Positions 17,320-24,665 of a stretch of 58,605 nucleotides of DNA are shown here, in pieces. The stretch is from an uncultured Bacilli bacterium. GTDB lineage: Bacteria; Bacillota_I; Bacilli_A; RF39; UBA660. A program made the translations under genes and the position numbers. The stretch covers positions 1-58,605 of the forward strand of contig CANQIL010000006.1 of the NCBI GenBank assembly GCA_947624045.1. Reading direction: 5' to 3'. Each line of letters begins with the position of its first letter. The stretch's first letter is position 1. The notes beneath the pieces were generated by a model that was not told the origin of the DNA, did no database searches, and saw nothing but the letters and a program-made list of their open reading frames with translations.

Positions 17320-17814
17320 TTATTTTAACCCACAAGTTGGGTCCCCTGTAATTCCAAATAATTGTAACACTACTTCAACAAGTGTTGGTATGAAGAATAA
17401 AGCTACTAATAAAATCAATCTATTTATAAGTTTCTTTTGGGCTTTACCCATAGCTTCATCATCACTTTGAATAATTACTTTAGCAAACTCAATACTACTT
17501 AAAATAACTACTAATATCGGACCAATTACTCTTATATAATTAAGTATTTGTTGTAAAAGCCAAGCAACAGAATCAGGGTCATTAGGATTACCAAGAAGTG
17601 ATGAATCAGAATCACAATTTTGTTCTTGGTTATATCCATCTAAATCACCTTCAACATCATCTATCGAAATATCTTCTTTATCTAATAAATAAACACTATG
17701 AAAATGAACTAATGAATGTTCATTAATTTTATCTGCACTAAAAGTCTTTGCTTGTACAGGTTTTACAAGAAAAAAACTTAATAACAGTATTAAAACAACT
17801 AGTCTTTTTTTCAT
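17320..17814 (-). CDS. VirB2-like two-helix protein with signal peptide
   Basis: A 164-residue protein: signal-like start ending VQA (about residue 22), an acidic outer segment, then two membrane helices (about 90-110 and 128-150) joined by a short charged loop (SDDEAMGKAQKKLINR). Helix-loop-helix layout and motif match the 17906-18220 and 53738-54658 products, so these form one family. The pattern fits VirB2/TrbC-type T4SS subunits, though similarity is structural rather than a clear sequence match. It follows the terminator at 17859-17889. Confidence 0.65.
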   Translation of the reverse strand: MKKRLVVLILLLSFFLVKPVQAKTFSADKINEHSLVHFHSVYLLDKEDISIDDVEGDLDGYNQEQNCDSDSSLLGNPNDPDSVAWLLQQILNYIRVIGPILVVILSSIEFAKVIIQSDDEAMGKAQKKLINRLILLVALFFIPTLVEVVLQLFGITGDPTCGLK

Positions 17815-17858
17815 AAGCCCACTCCAAAAAACAATCTAACACATTAAGTATATCAAAA

Positions 17859-17889
17859 GAAAAAAAAAATAGCAATCTTTTGCTATTTT
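17859..17889 (-). terminator. Terminator between the two VirB2-like genes
   Basis: On the minus strand AAAATAGCAA / TTGCTATTTT with a 4-base loop, followed by a run of T. It lies after the 104-residue VirB2-like gene and before the 164-residue one, so downstream genes probably depend on read-through or on another promoter. Confidence 0.75.
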
Positions 17890-17905
17890 AATTTTTTTTA
17901 TTTTA

Positions 17906-18220
17906 CTATTTAGCTGACTCCCAGCAAGCCCACCAACCATTGGTATCGCCTTGTCCACCTTTAGCAACAATATTCATAACAACAGTTACTAATGTTACAA
18001 CAAAGAATACAAGTGCAGCATAAATAAAACGTTTAATTAATCTACCTTGTGCTGCTTTTACTTCTTTTTCATCACTAGAAATAACTGCTTTACCTAAATC
18101 AATTGTTCCTAAAACGATTAAAACAATTGGAATACCTATTTGAATAAGTGGAAATACACCTCTTCTAATAACTTGTACTATAGGTCCTAATCCTTGACAT
18201 GCATCATCCAATATAAACAT
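17906..18220 (-). CDS. VirB2-like two-helix subunit, candidate major pilin of the T4SS module
   Basis: A 104-residue protein without a cleavable leader: MFILDDACQGLG, helix (about 26-46, IGIPIVLIVLGTIDLGKAVI), charged loop SSDEKEVKAAQGRLIKR, helix (about 70-90), short tail ending WWACWESAK. It has a strong private promoter (18242-18271), site AAGGAGAGG before ATG, and a terminator behind it. Separate strong expression is typical of an abundant structural subunit. Family assignment rests on topology and on the two related proteins in this window. Confidence 0.65.
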   Translation of the reverse strand: MFILDDACQGLGPIVQVIRRGVFPLIQIGIPIVLIVLGTIDLGKAVISSDEKEVKAAQGRLIKRFIYAALVFFVVTLVTVVMNIVAKGGQGDTNGWWACWESAK

Positions 18221-18241
18221 AACAACCTCTCCTTCACATAC

Positions 18242-18271
18242 ATTATAATATTAAATAATCGTTTTTGTCAA
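18242..18271 (-). promoter_or_regulatory. Internal promoter for the VirB2-like subunit gene
   Basis: Minus strand TTGACA (18271-18266), 18 bp spacer, TATAAT (18247-18242): both boxes are perfect consensus. The predicted start is about 10-15 bases before the ribosome site of the 17906-18220 gene. Confidence 0.85.
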
Positions 18272-18275
18272 TCAA

Positions 18276-19322
18276 TTAACGTCTAAATAAACCAAATATT
18301 TTTCCAGAATTATCTTTATTACTAGATAAACTACCATTTAAAAGGCCAATTTTTATTAAAAATTCCTTTAAAATACCATTTCTTTTTCTATCGTCAATAG
18401 GTTGAATATTAAAAAACACTTTAACATTAGCTTCATTTTCAAAATCAGAAATATCATTATTCATCAATAAACTTTGATTAAGAATAATCTTTCTATTTTG
18501 TAAATTTGAAAATACTGATTTATTTCTTCTTATTAATCTATTAAGTTTAATAATACTAGGTTCAACTAGATAAAAAACATCAGAACACATACTTGAATCA
18601 CTTGAATTATTTAAATCGATTAATACTATTTTTTTATTTAACTTCATTATAGCACTTTTAACTTCAGATTGATGAACTGATAACATCGCATCGTCATTAA
18701 ACAGTTGAAAATCATTTTTATCTATTTCTAAAGCTACAACTTTATCTTTTCCTATTGAGGAAGCAATTTCTTTTTTTAACATATAAATTAAAGTCGTTGC
18801 TCCTGCATGCTCAGTAACATTTTTAAAACCTAAAACTATTGAATTACTACTATAGCTTTGCATCGCCATAGCTGATGCTTTTTTTAAATCTATACCACTA
18901 TTATTACTTATACTATTATAGTTAGATTTAGGTTGTTGTGCATTTACCTGTAATATTTGTGAAACATCTTTTATAGTATTAGACTTTTTTAATAAAAGTT
19001 TTATTCCTTGAAGATTAGTTGTAAAATTATAAATTCCAAGATTTATAAGGTTAGATAAAAAACTAGGAGTACATAAAGAGCTACCTTCAGATAAATAAAA
19101 AATTATTTTGTCAGGGTCTAACCCCTTCGAAATAATTTCATAACTACTTATTTCTGTGTAACGCTTAATGGCTGTAACATCTATTATCATTTTACTATAG
19201 AAAAAGTTTTTAAACATTTCTACAATTTCATTTGGTTCAAAAGTTCCTGATATACTTTTTATTACATCTATATCTAATGAAGCTAATCTTTCTTCATATT
19301 CATTAGAAATGATAACATTCAT
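18276..19322 (-). CDS. TadZ/CpaE-like protein with degenerate nucleotide-binding loop
   Basis: A 348-residue soluble protein. The N-terminal part (about 1-110) looks like an atypical receiver domain; a Ser/Asn/Gln linker follows (about 110-155), then a ParA/MinD-like domain. There the deviant Walker A loop reads FKNVTEHAGATTL in place of the usual KGGxGKT type, and IVLIDLNN corresponds to Walker B. This domain order is that of TadZ/CpaE, which positions Tad pilus machines. ATG at 19322 follows AAAGGTG; the GTG at 19331 overlaps it. It joins the Tad genes upstream to the VirB2-like genes downstream. Confidence 0.7.
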   Translation of the reverse strand: MNVIISNEYEERLASLDIDVIKSISGTFEPNEIVEMFKNFFYSKMIIDVTAIKRYTEISSYEIISKGLDPDKIIFYLSEGSSLCTPSFLSNLINLGIYNFTTNLQGIKLLLKKSNTIKDVSQILQVNAQQPKSNYNSISNNSGIDLKKASAMAMQSYSSNSIVLGFKNVTEHAGATTLIYMLKKEIASSIGKDKVVALEIDKNDFQLFNDDAMLSVHQSEVKSAIMKLNKKIVLIDLNNSSDSSMCSDVFYLVEPSIIKLNRLIRRNKSVFSNLQNRKIILNQSLLMNNDISDFENEANVKVFFNIQPIDDRKRNGILKEFLIKIGLLNGSLSSNKDNSGKIFGLFRR

Positions 19323-19333
19323 ACTTATCACCT

Positions 19334-19804
19334 TTAATCTTCTGTTATTGTCATAGTCTTTGTAGAACCAGAAACTTGGAATATCCTAAGACCCATAATA
19401 TTATTAATTATTGGTATATTGATATTTATTTGCGTAATAACACGATAATATACACGTCCTTTATTTTCTATTCCATCACTAACAACACTATATTTACCAA
19501 CACAATAGCCTATTGAATCATCACAATTCCATACTGCTCCATCATTATTAGGACGATTAATTTTACTAACGTTATAACCAATTTGCTTAGCATATGTATT
19601 TATTTTATTACACAAAGGTCTCTGACATCCAGAAGAAATAGATTCAAAGCCTGAACCTTCATACTCTTCCAATGCAGAAATTATTTCGTTTTTTAGTCGG
19701 AAAGCTTTTGTATAATTAACGTTAAAAGCTAAATATCCAGAAACTAAAACCAAAAATACAACGACAATAGCGATATTTACAATTCCACCAAAAGCATCAC
19801 GCAT
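19334..19804 (-). CDS. TadE-like minor pseudopilin
   Basis: A 156-residue protein with a short cytoplasmic start (MRDAFGG), one membrane helix (about 10-28), then an outer domain with four Cys residues in pairs (CQRPLC, NCDDSIGYC) and a beta-rich C-terminus. Length, topology and location between the TadC/pilin and TadZ genes match TadE/TadF-type proteins. The classical leader-peptidase motif is not obvious, so the call rests on context. Confidence 0.6.
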   Translation of the reverse strand: MRDAFGGIVNIAIVVVFLVLVSGYLAFNVNYTKAFRLKNEIISALEEYEGSGFESISSGCQRPLCNKINTYAKQIGYNVSKINRPNNDGAVWNCDDSIGYCVGKYSVVSDGIENKGRVYYRVITQININIPIINNIMGLRIFQVSGSTKTMTITED

Positions 19805-19819
19805 CTACCTCACCTCTAT

Positions 19820-19984
19820 TTATCTGTCAATTACTACCATTGCTGCTCCTGAGTTAATGTTATCCCATTGAGCATTAATTGAATTTTGAATAGATGGCCA
19901 CATAAACCAGAAAAAGGCTAATACGGCAGCAATTGCAATTAATGTAATAACTGTTAAGTTTAATTCACCTGTAGCTGCTTTCAC
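19820..19984 (-). CDS. Flp-like short pilin candidate
   Basis: A 54-residue protein translated from GTG at 19984: MKAATGELNL, a hydrophobic helix (about 11-30, ending FWFMWP), then a 24-residue hydrophilic tail ending VIDR. A short leader, a Gly-Glu pair before one helix and a small size match type IVb (Flp/Tad) pilins, although Glu directly after Gly differs from the standard Glu+5. It sits in the expected Tad position, after tadC and before the TadE-like gene, and has its own promoter (20021-20049). AAGGATG lies nine bases before the start codon. Confidence 0.65.
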   Translation of the reverse strand: MKAATGELNLTVITLIAIAAVLAFFWFMWPSIQNSINAQWDNINSGAAMVVIDR

Positions 19985-20020
19985 TAAACTTCACATCCTT
20001 TCTATCATATTTCATAATTT

Positions 20021-20049
20021 ATTATAACAAATATTTTTTTCTTTAACAA
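20021..20049 (-). promoter_or_regulatory. Internal promoter for the Flp-like pilin gene
   Basis: Minus strand TTGTTA (20049-20044), 17 bp spacer, TATAAT (20026-20021), with an extended -10 (TGTTATAAT). It lies in the 80-base gap after the tadC-like gene and would give the pilin gene extra transcription. Confidence 0.75.
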
Positions 20050-20064
20050 TATAAAATGTTTTTT

Positions 20065-20874
20065 TTACATACTAAACATCATCATCATAGAAATTAATAT
20101 AACCATCATTACACCAACCCCCGTAACAACAAGCATAATCATCGTTTGACTCTCCATATGGTTAAGTCTTTCTTTATATTTAGTTTCTCTTGCTTTATTT
20201 TGTAAAGATGAAACCGTTCTAGCAAACATCATAAGACGTTCTTGCTTTCTTTCCTGTGAACCAATTCCTAAACGATATAGAAGTCTCATCATTCGCATAG
20301 AATCTCTAACAGGATAAGTATTTGCAAATTCCATATAAGGATCAACTGATGAATCCCCTGCATTAATTCTATCAATCATTTTACGAAGTCCTGGTTTAAA
20401 AATATCTGGAGCATCTTCAATTGACTTACCTATCGCAACAGGAACAGTATAATGCTGAATTAATATTTCCAAACTTTTTAGATAATAAGGAAGCATTATA
20501 TCAATTTCATGTAAATGTTGTTTATAATAACTTTTTAATTGTGAGTATGGTGCTTTAAATATAACAACGGCTACTACTGCTGCTAAGACCAAGTTTAAAA
20601 AAAATTGTGAATTAATTATATCAGCTGAATTTGAAGAACTAATTGTAAAAGCAAGTACTACAAAAAATACAATTATTGCATAAGTTATTCTCTTCATATA
20701 TAATTGATCAGCATCAGCATCTTCACCATATCTTGCATAAACTAAGAATGTATAATCTTCTTCGCGAACTAATTCCAAGTATTTTTGATTGTCTGCAAAA
20801 AACTTATCCTTATTAATAGTATTATTATAAAATAGTATAAATAATATAATTGCTCCAACAATAATTATTTCCAT
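20065..20874 (-). CDS. tadC: TadC-like inner-membrane platform protein (T2SSF domain)
   Basis: A 269-residue protein with a first helix at the N-terminus, two helices near 65-110 and one at the C-terminus (about 247-267). The cytoplasmic middle carries the T2SSF/GspF-type helical domain (LPYYLKSLEILIQ..., FARTVSSLQNKARETKYKERLNHME). It pairs with TadB to form the platform on which TadA works. Its ATG overlaps the stop of tadB (TAATG). Confidence 0.8.
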   Translation of the reverse strand: MEIIIVGAIILFILFYNNTINKDKFFADNQKYLELVREEDYTFLVYARYGEDADADQLYMKRITYAIIVFFVVLAFTISSSNSADIINSQFFLNLVLAAVVAVVIFKAPYSQLKSYYKQHLHEIDIMLPYYLKSLEILIQHYTVPVAIGKSIEDAPDIFKPGLRKMIDRINAGDSSVDPYMEFANTYPVRDSMRMMRLLYRLGIGSQERKQERLMMFARTVSSLQNKARETKYKERLNHMESQTMIMLVVTGVGVMMVILISMMMMFSM

Positions 20875-21776
20875 TACTCAGCACCTACATTCTCATTATA
20901 ATATTTTTCCCCTTTTAAAAGGAAATATGTATTTATTATTAAAACTCCATGCATAAGTCCTGAAACATACCATCTATCTAAAAGAATCAAATATGTCTCT
21001 CTTCCTAATAAGTACTGCACTAACATAACCATTAAATAAAGCATAATACCAAACTGCAAAAACGATTTATGAAATGAGGCTCTTTCAATTCTATCACGAT
21101 AAACGCTTTCAACAAGCATATCGATATCCATTTGCATATTTTCTAATGATTCAGATGAATCTCTAGCACCTTCTTTAGTTATTTGTAAAAATAACTGATG
21201 CATATTTTTTACTATATAGTATGGATACAATCTACTCATATATTCTAAAGCTTCATCAATAGTACCATTATCATAAGACATGCTTATCATTTTATCAACA
21301 TCACTTAAAACGGGATCTTCAAGAACACCAGAATTTCTAACACCTTCAAGAGACTTTACAAAAGACTGCGTTGTCGCAAATTCCATTATTACATTAGATG
21401 TATATACTTGAATTTGTTCAAATAAAAACTCACTATAAATTCTTTTACATCTTAAATATGTTAAATATGGAACAAAAGAAATAGCAATCAAAACATATAC
21501 AATTGAAATAACTAAATTATAAAAGTATAAATATGTAACAACAGCTGTAAATCCAGCTATAACCATTACTTGAATCATATATTGTCTAGGAGTATACTCC
21601 TGACCTAATTCTTTTGTTTTTTCATGTACCACTTTAAATGAATAAGGAGCAAATTTATCATAAATTACTTGAGCTTGACTAAGAACATACTTACCAACAT
21701 TTTGGCCTTTATAATTTCGATATAAATAAATACCTACTACCACAATAAGTATGAATAATAACTCTTCAATATACAT
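20874..21776 (-). CDS. tadB: TadB-like inner-membrane platform protein (T2SSF domain)
   Basis: A 300-residue protein with an N-terminal helix, two helices (about 70-110), a T2SSF-like cytoplasmic domain containing TSNVIMEFATTQSFVKSLEG and GTIDEALEYMSRLYP, and two C-terminal helices (about 235-290). The order tadA-tadB-tadC on one strand with small gaps is that of Tad loci. Ribosome site AGGAGTGTGA precedes ATG. Confidence 0.8.
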   Translation of the reverse strand: MYIEELLFILIVVVGIYLYRNYKGQNVGKYVLSQAQVIYDKFAPYSFKVVHEKTKELGQEYTPRQYMIQVMVIAGFTAVVTYLYFYNLVISIVYVLIAISFVPYLTYLRCKRIYSEFLFEQIQVYTSNVIMEFATTQSFVKSLEGVRNSGVLEDPVLSDVDKMISMSYDNGTIDEALEYMSRLYPYYIVKNMHQLFLQITKEGARDSSESLENMQMDIDMLVESVYRDRIERASFHKSFLQFGIMLYLMVMLVQYLLGRETYLILLDRWYVSGLMHGVLIINTYFLLKGEKYYNENVGAE

Positions 21777-21793
21777 TTACATCACACTCCTCT

Positions 21794-23311
21794 TTATCCA
21801 TTTACTACATTAGGAATAACTTGAGATTGAACATTAGGTTGAACAACTATTTGAGGCACTACGTTATTAGGAACAACTTGTGCTTGTACCGGTTGCTGCA
21901 AAGGAACATTTACTTGTACTGGTGGCATATTAACAGCCATTTGTTGTTCAAGTGGTGTTTGAACTTGAGAAACATTAGGAGTACTTACAACATTTGTAGT
22001 ACTAGCAGTTGCCTGAGGTGGAAGAGCTACAATGTTTTCAAGACTATTATCATCACCCGCATTATTAGTAACTTCTTCAGTAGCCTGCACTTGACTATCC
22101 TCATCGTTTTTTTCCACAACCTCCTGTGGATTATTGTTTTGGACAATATCATTACTTACAGGCACATCTGTAGTCTCTTTCTCTTTATGAGCACTACCAT
22201 CATCATATTTTTCATAAACCTCTTCATTTTCTTGTTCTTTAAAAGGAAATTCCTCAGGAAGTTTAGAAACAATATCAGAAACATCTATATTTTGATTACC
22301 TAAATATTCAATTAAATGATCACTAGGCCTACGCATAGCCGGATCTTGTCCATATATTTTTTGATAAATAACTCTAGCCTGTGGAACATTGTTATCATCA
22401 ACATAAAACTCACATACTTCATCAAGTTCACGATGAAATTTACCATATTCTTTACTATAATAAGCTTTTATATGCACACCAAGTTGAACATATCTATAAA
22501 TTGTAGATAAAAATTGATTTACATCCAAATCTGTCTCCATCAAAGAATAAAGACGATAAGGAATCGCTGATGCCTTATCAGCATGAATTGTTGATAAAAT
22601 GTTATGTCCTGATGAAATAGAGTTACGTACGGCTGAAACAGCTTCAGCACTACGAACTTCTGATAGTAAAATCCACTTTGGATTTTGACGCATACAAGTA
22701 ACTAAAACATCAGTATAACTAGCGACATTATTAGTCTTCATCGCTACAATATCTCGTTGTGGAAATATCTTATCTAAGTGAAGTTCCAAAGTATCTTCAA
22801 TAGTAATTATTTTTTCATTCGTTTTCGTATGACTAGCTAAGTACTTAACAAACTCTGTTTTACCAGAACCAGTCTCTCCAGCTACCATAATATTACAATG
22901 TCCCTCAACACACTTAATTAAGAAATCATGTATATCATTAGTAAAATAATCTTCTTTAATTAGTTTTTCTTTTTCAAGTCTTATCTTAGCAGGAGTTTTA
23001 CGAATAACTAAAGCAATACCATTTGTCGCAATAGATTGATGAACAAAGTTAAGACGCAACTCAGCTGATTCAGCATCCAAAAAGGGTTTTGCATTATTAA
23101 ATGTTGTTCCCATTACGTTTGAACACTGAAAAGCTAATTTTTCCACAAATTCAGGAGTTGCCCCTTCAACCTCTACTCTCATCGAACCTTGTTGTAATGA
23201 ACGAATCCAAATTTGCCCACCATTATCATAAGATATATCGGTAATATCATCATTATCAAGTAAAGACCTTAAAGGACCAAAATCTAACTTATCAAATATA
23301 TTTTCGTTCAC
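21794..23311 (-). CDS. tadA: TadA/CpaF pilus assembly ATPase with low-complexity tail
   Basis: A 505-residue ATPase: Walker A GETGSGKT (145-152), Asp-box IITIEDTLEL (168-177), Walker B-like WILLSEVRS (213-221) and His-box SGHNILSTIHAD (234-245). This is the CpaF/TadA hexameric motor of Tad pili. The last 125 residues or so are a Pro/Gln/Asn/Val-rich tail (PVQ, VVPNNVV and similar), not normal for the family and probably disordered. GTG start behind GGGTGATTTT. It is followed by tadB, tadC and the pilin candidate. Confidence 0.9.
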   Translation of the reverse strand: MNENIFDKLDFGPLRSLLDNDDITDISYDNGGQIWIRSLQQGSMRVEVEGATPEFVEKLAFQCSNVMGTTFNNAKPFLDAESAELRLNFVHQSIATNGIALVIRKTPAKIRLEKEKLIKEDYFTNDIHDFLIKCVEGHCNIMVAGETGSGKTEFVKYLASHTKTNEKIITIEDTLELHLDKIFPQRDIVAMKTNNVASYTDVLVTCMRQNPKWILLSEVRSAEAVSAVRNSISSGHNILSTIHADKASAIPYRLYSLMETDLDVNQFLSTIYRYVQLGVHIKAYYSKEYGKFHRELDEVCEFYVDDNNVPQARVIYQKIYGQDPAMRRPSDHLIEYLGNQNIDVSDIVSKLPEEFPFKEQENEEVYEKYDDGSAHKEKETTDVPVSNDIVQNNNPQEVVEKNDEDSQVQATEEVTNNAGDDNSLENIVALPPQATASTTNVVSTPNVSQVQTPLEQQMAVNMPPVQVNVPLQQPVQAQVVPNNVVPQIVVQPNVQSQVIPNVVNG

Positions 23312-23337
23312 AAAATCACCCTTTTTACTCCATTATT

Positions 23338-24150
23338 TTAAGACATTGATTCATCCCAATAAGTAACTTCATTAATCCAATTTTTTAATTGCTCACTACT
23401 TTCAAGTTCTCCCGGATTATCTTTTAAACTCTCATTAGTTGGTACTAATATTAGCGTTGAATCATAAGTTTTTAAATACTCTGCCTTTTTTAATAAAATG
23501 TAATATTCCTCAGGTACCGCAAATATTATCATAGAAGGAGTTCTAGCTTCATCTAAATTAGAAAATACCGCAGCTCCACTTGCATCTTTAACAGCTAATA
23601 CTTTTATATTAGAAATAAATCTACCAAGCATCATTTTATTATCGCCATCTGTCACAGTTGAACCCTCTACAACCTTATGAGTTGCTTTTAAGTAAATATC
23701 TACATAATTACCTGGATAAACTGAGTTACCATACGTAGAATTATTATCAACAGCTAAATTATATAAAACATAACCTTTAGGATATTCCAATATAATATTT
23801 GAACGAAGCTGTTCTTTTTCAACTACTGTTGCATTGTAAAATAAGCTCCCCTTAGGAATAATTGTGTCTTCTCTAGAATACTTATCAATTACAGCACCTT
23901 GATTAGTAATAACATCAGCTCCATCTAACATAGATGGTGGAATTTGTTTAATACCAATCTTATCAGCCGTAATCTGTGTAGCTGGACCAATTTGCTCTAA
24001 AGCATATGGTACATTAATTGGATTTATTGCTGATTTTACACGCATATTATAAGCAACATACAATACAACAATGGCTAAAACTACACCAATTATTGTAACT
24101 GTATTTTTATTTTGCATGAATTTTTTCAAGCTATTTCCTAAATTTCCCAT
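23338..24150 (-). CDS. cpaB: CpaB/RcpC-like protein with SAF domain
   Basis: A 270-residue protein with one N-terminal membrane helix (about 17-35) and an outer SAF-type domain: TADKIGIKQIPPSMLDGADVI, then DTIIPKGSLFYNATVVE and GNYVDIYLKA. This is the CpaB/FlgA-like fold of Tad loci, thought to touch the wall or the growing pilus. Tad context downstream supports the call; in this monoderm there is no secretin partner. Confidence 0.75.
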   Translation of the reverse strand: MGNLGNSLKKFMQNKNTVTIIGVVLAIVVLYVAYNMRVKSAINPINVPYALEQIGPATQITADKIGIKQIPPSMLDGADVITNQGAVIDKYSREDTIIPKGSLFYNATVVEKEQLRSNIILEYPKGYVLYNLAVDNNSTYGNSVYPGNYVDIYLKATHKVVEGSTVTDGDNKMMLGRFISNIKVLAVKDASGAAVFSNLDEARTPSMIIFAVPEEYYILLKKAEYLKTYDSTLILVPTNESLKDNPGELESSEQLKNWINEVTYWDESMS

Positions 24151-24174
24151 TTTTTATCCCTTCTTTCATCCTTT

Positions 24175-24651
24175 TTAATCAGTTGCTCTTTTACCAATAG
24201 CTTTGCCAAGGTCATCATTAGGGTCTTTTAAAGCTTTTTCCACAACAGGATCTCCAATATTATTAGTTTCAATGATTGAACTTATTCTTGTATTTATTTG
24301 AGCTGATTGTTCATCAAAACTTAAAACAGTATCTGAATTAACCGCAATACTTACCTTTGGTGGAACTTCATTAATATCATAAAATTTAATATCATATGAC
24401 CTAGTATTATCAACACCATCAGCGAATCGACGAAGGAAGTTCTCAACGAACTTCTCTTTGTCCATTCTTACAACACCATTTCTTCTAATATAATTTACAT
24501 CAACCGCATCATTCATCGCAGCTGTTGTTGTTTCTTTTAACAAGTAATAATCTAATTCACCACCAGTGTTTAAATTATTAATTACATTAAATAGTAGTAA
24601 AGCAATTATTCCTAAAAGGATAATACCTACAGCTAACATTGATTTATTCAT
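24175..24651 (-). CDS. Pseudopilin-like single-helix protein
   Basis: A 158-residue protein: start MNKSM, a membrane helix (about 5-25), a long amphipathic helix, then an outer domain (FVENFLRRFADGVDN, YDIKFYDINEVPPKVSIAVNS). It resembles a TadE/TadF-type pseudopilin in layout. The sequence reminds me of proteins labelled DUF5411, but I am not sure. It precedes cpaB by 24 bases and is likely part of the Tad apparatus. Confidence 0.5.
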   Translation of the reverse strand: MNKSMLAVGIILLGIIALLLFNVINNLNTGGELDYYLLKETTTAAMNDAVDVNYIRRNGVVRMDKEKFVENFLRRFADGVDNTRSYDIKFYDINEVPPKVSIAVNSDTVLSFDEQSAQINTRISSIIETNNIGDPVVEKALKDPNDDLGKAIGKRATD

Positions 24652-24665
24652 TAACTATCACTCCC

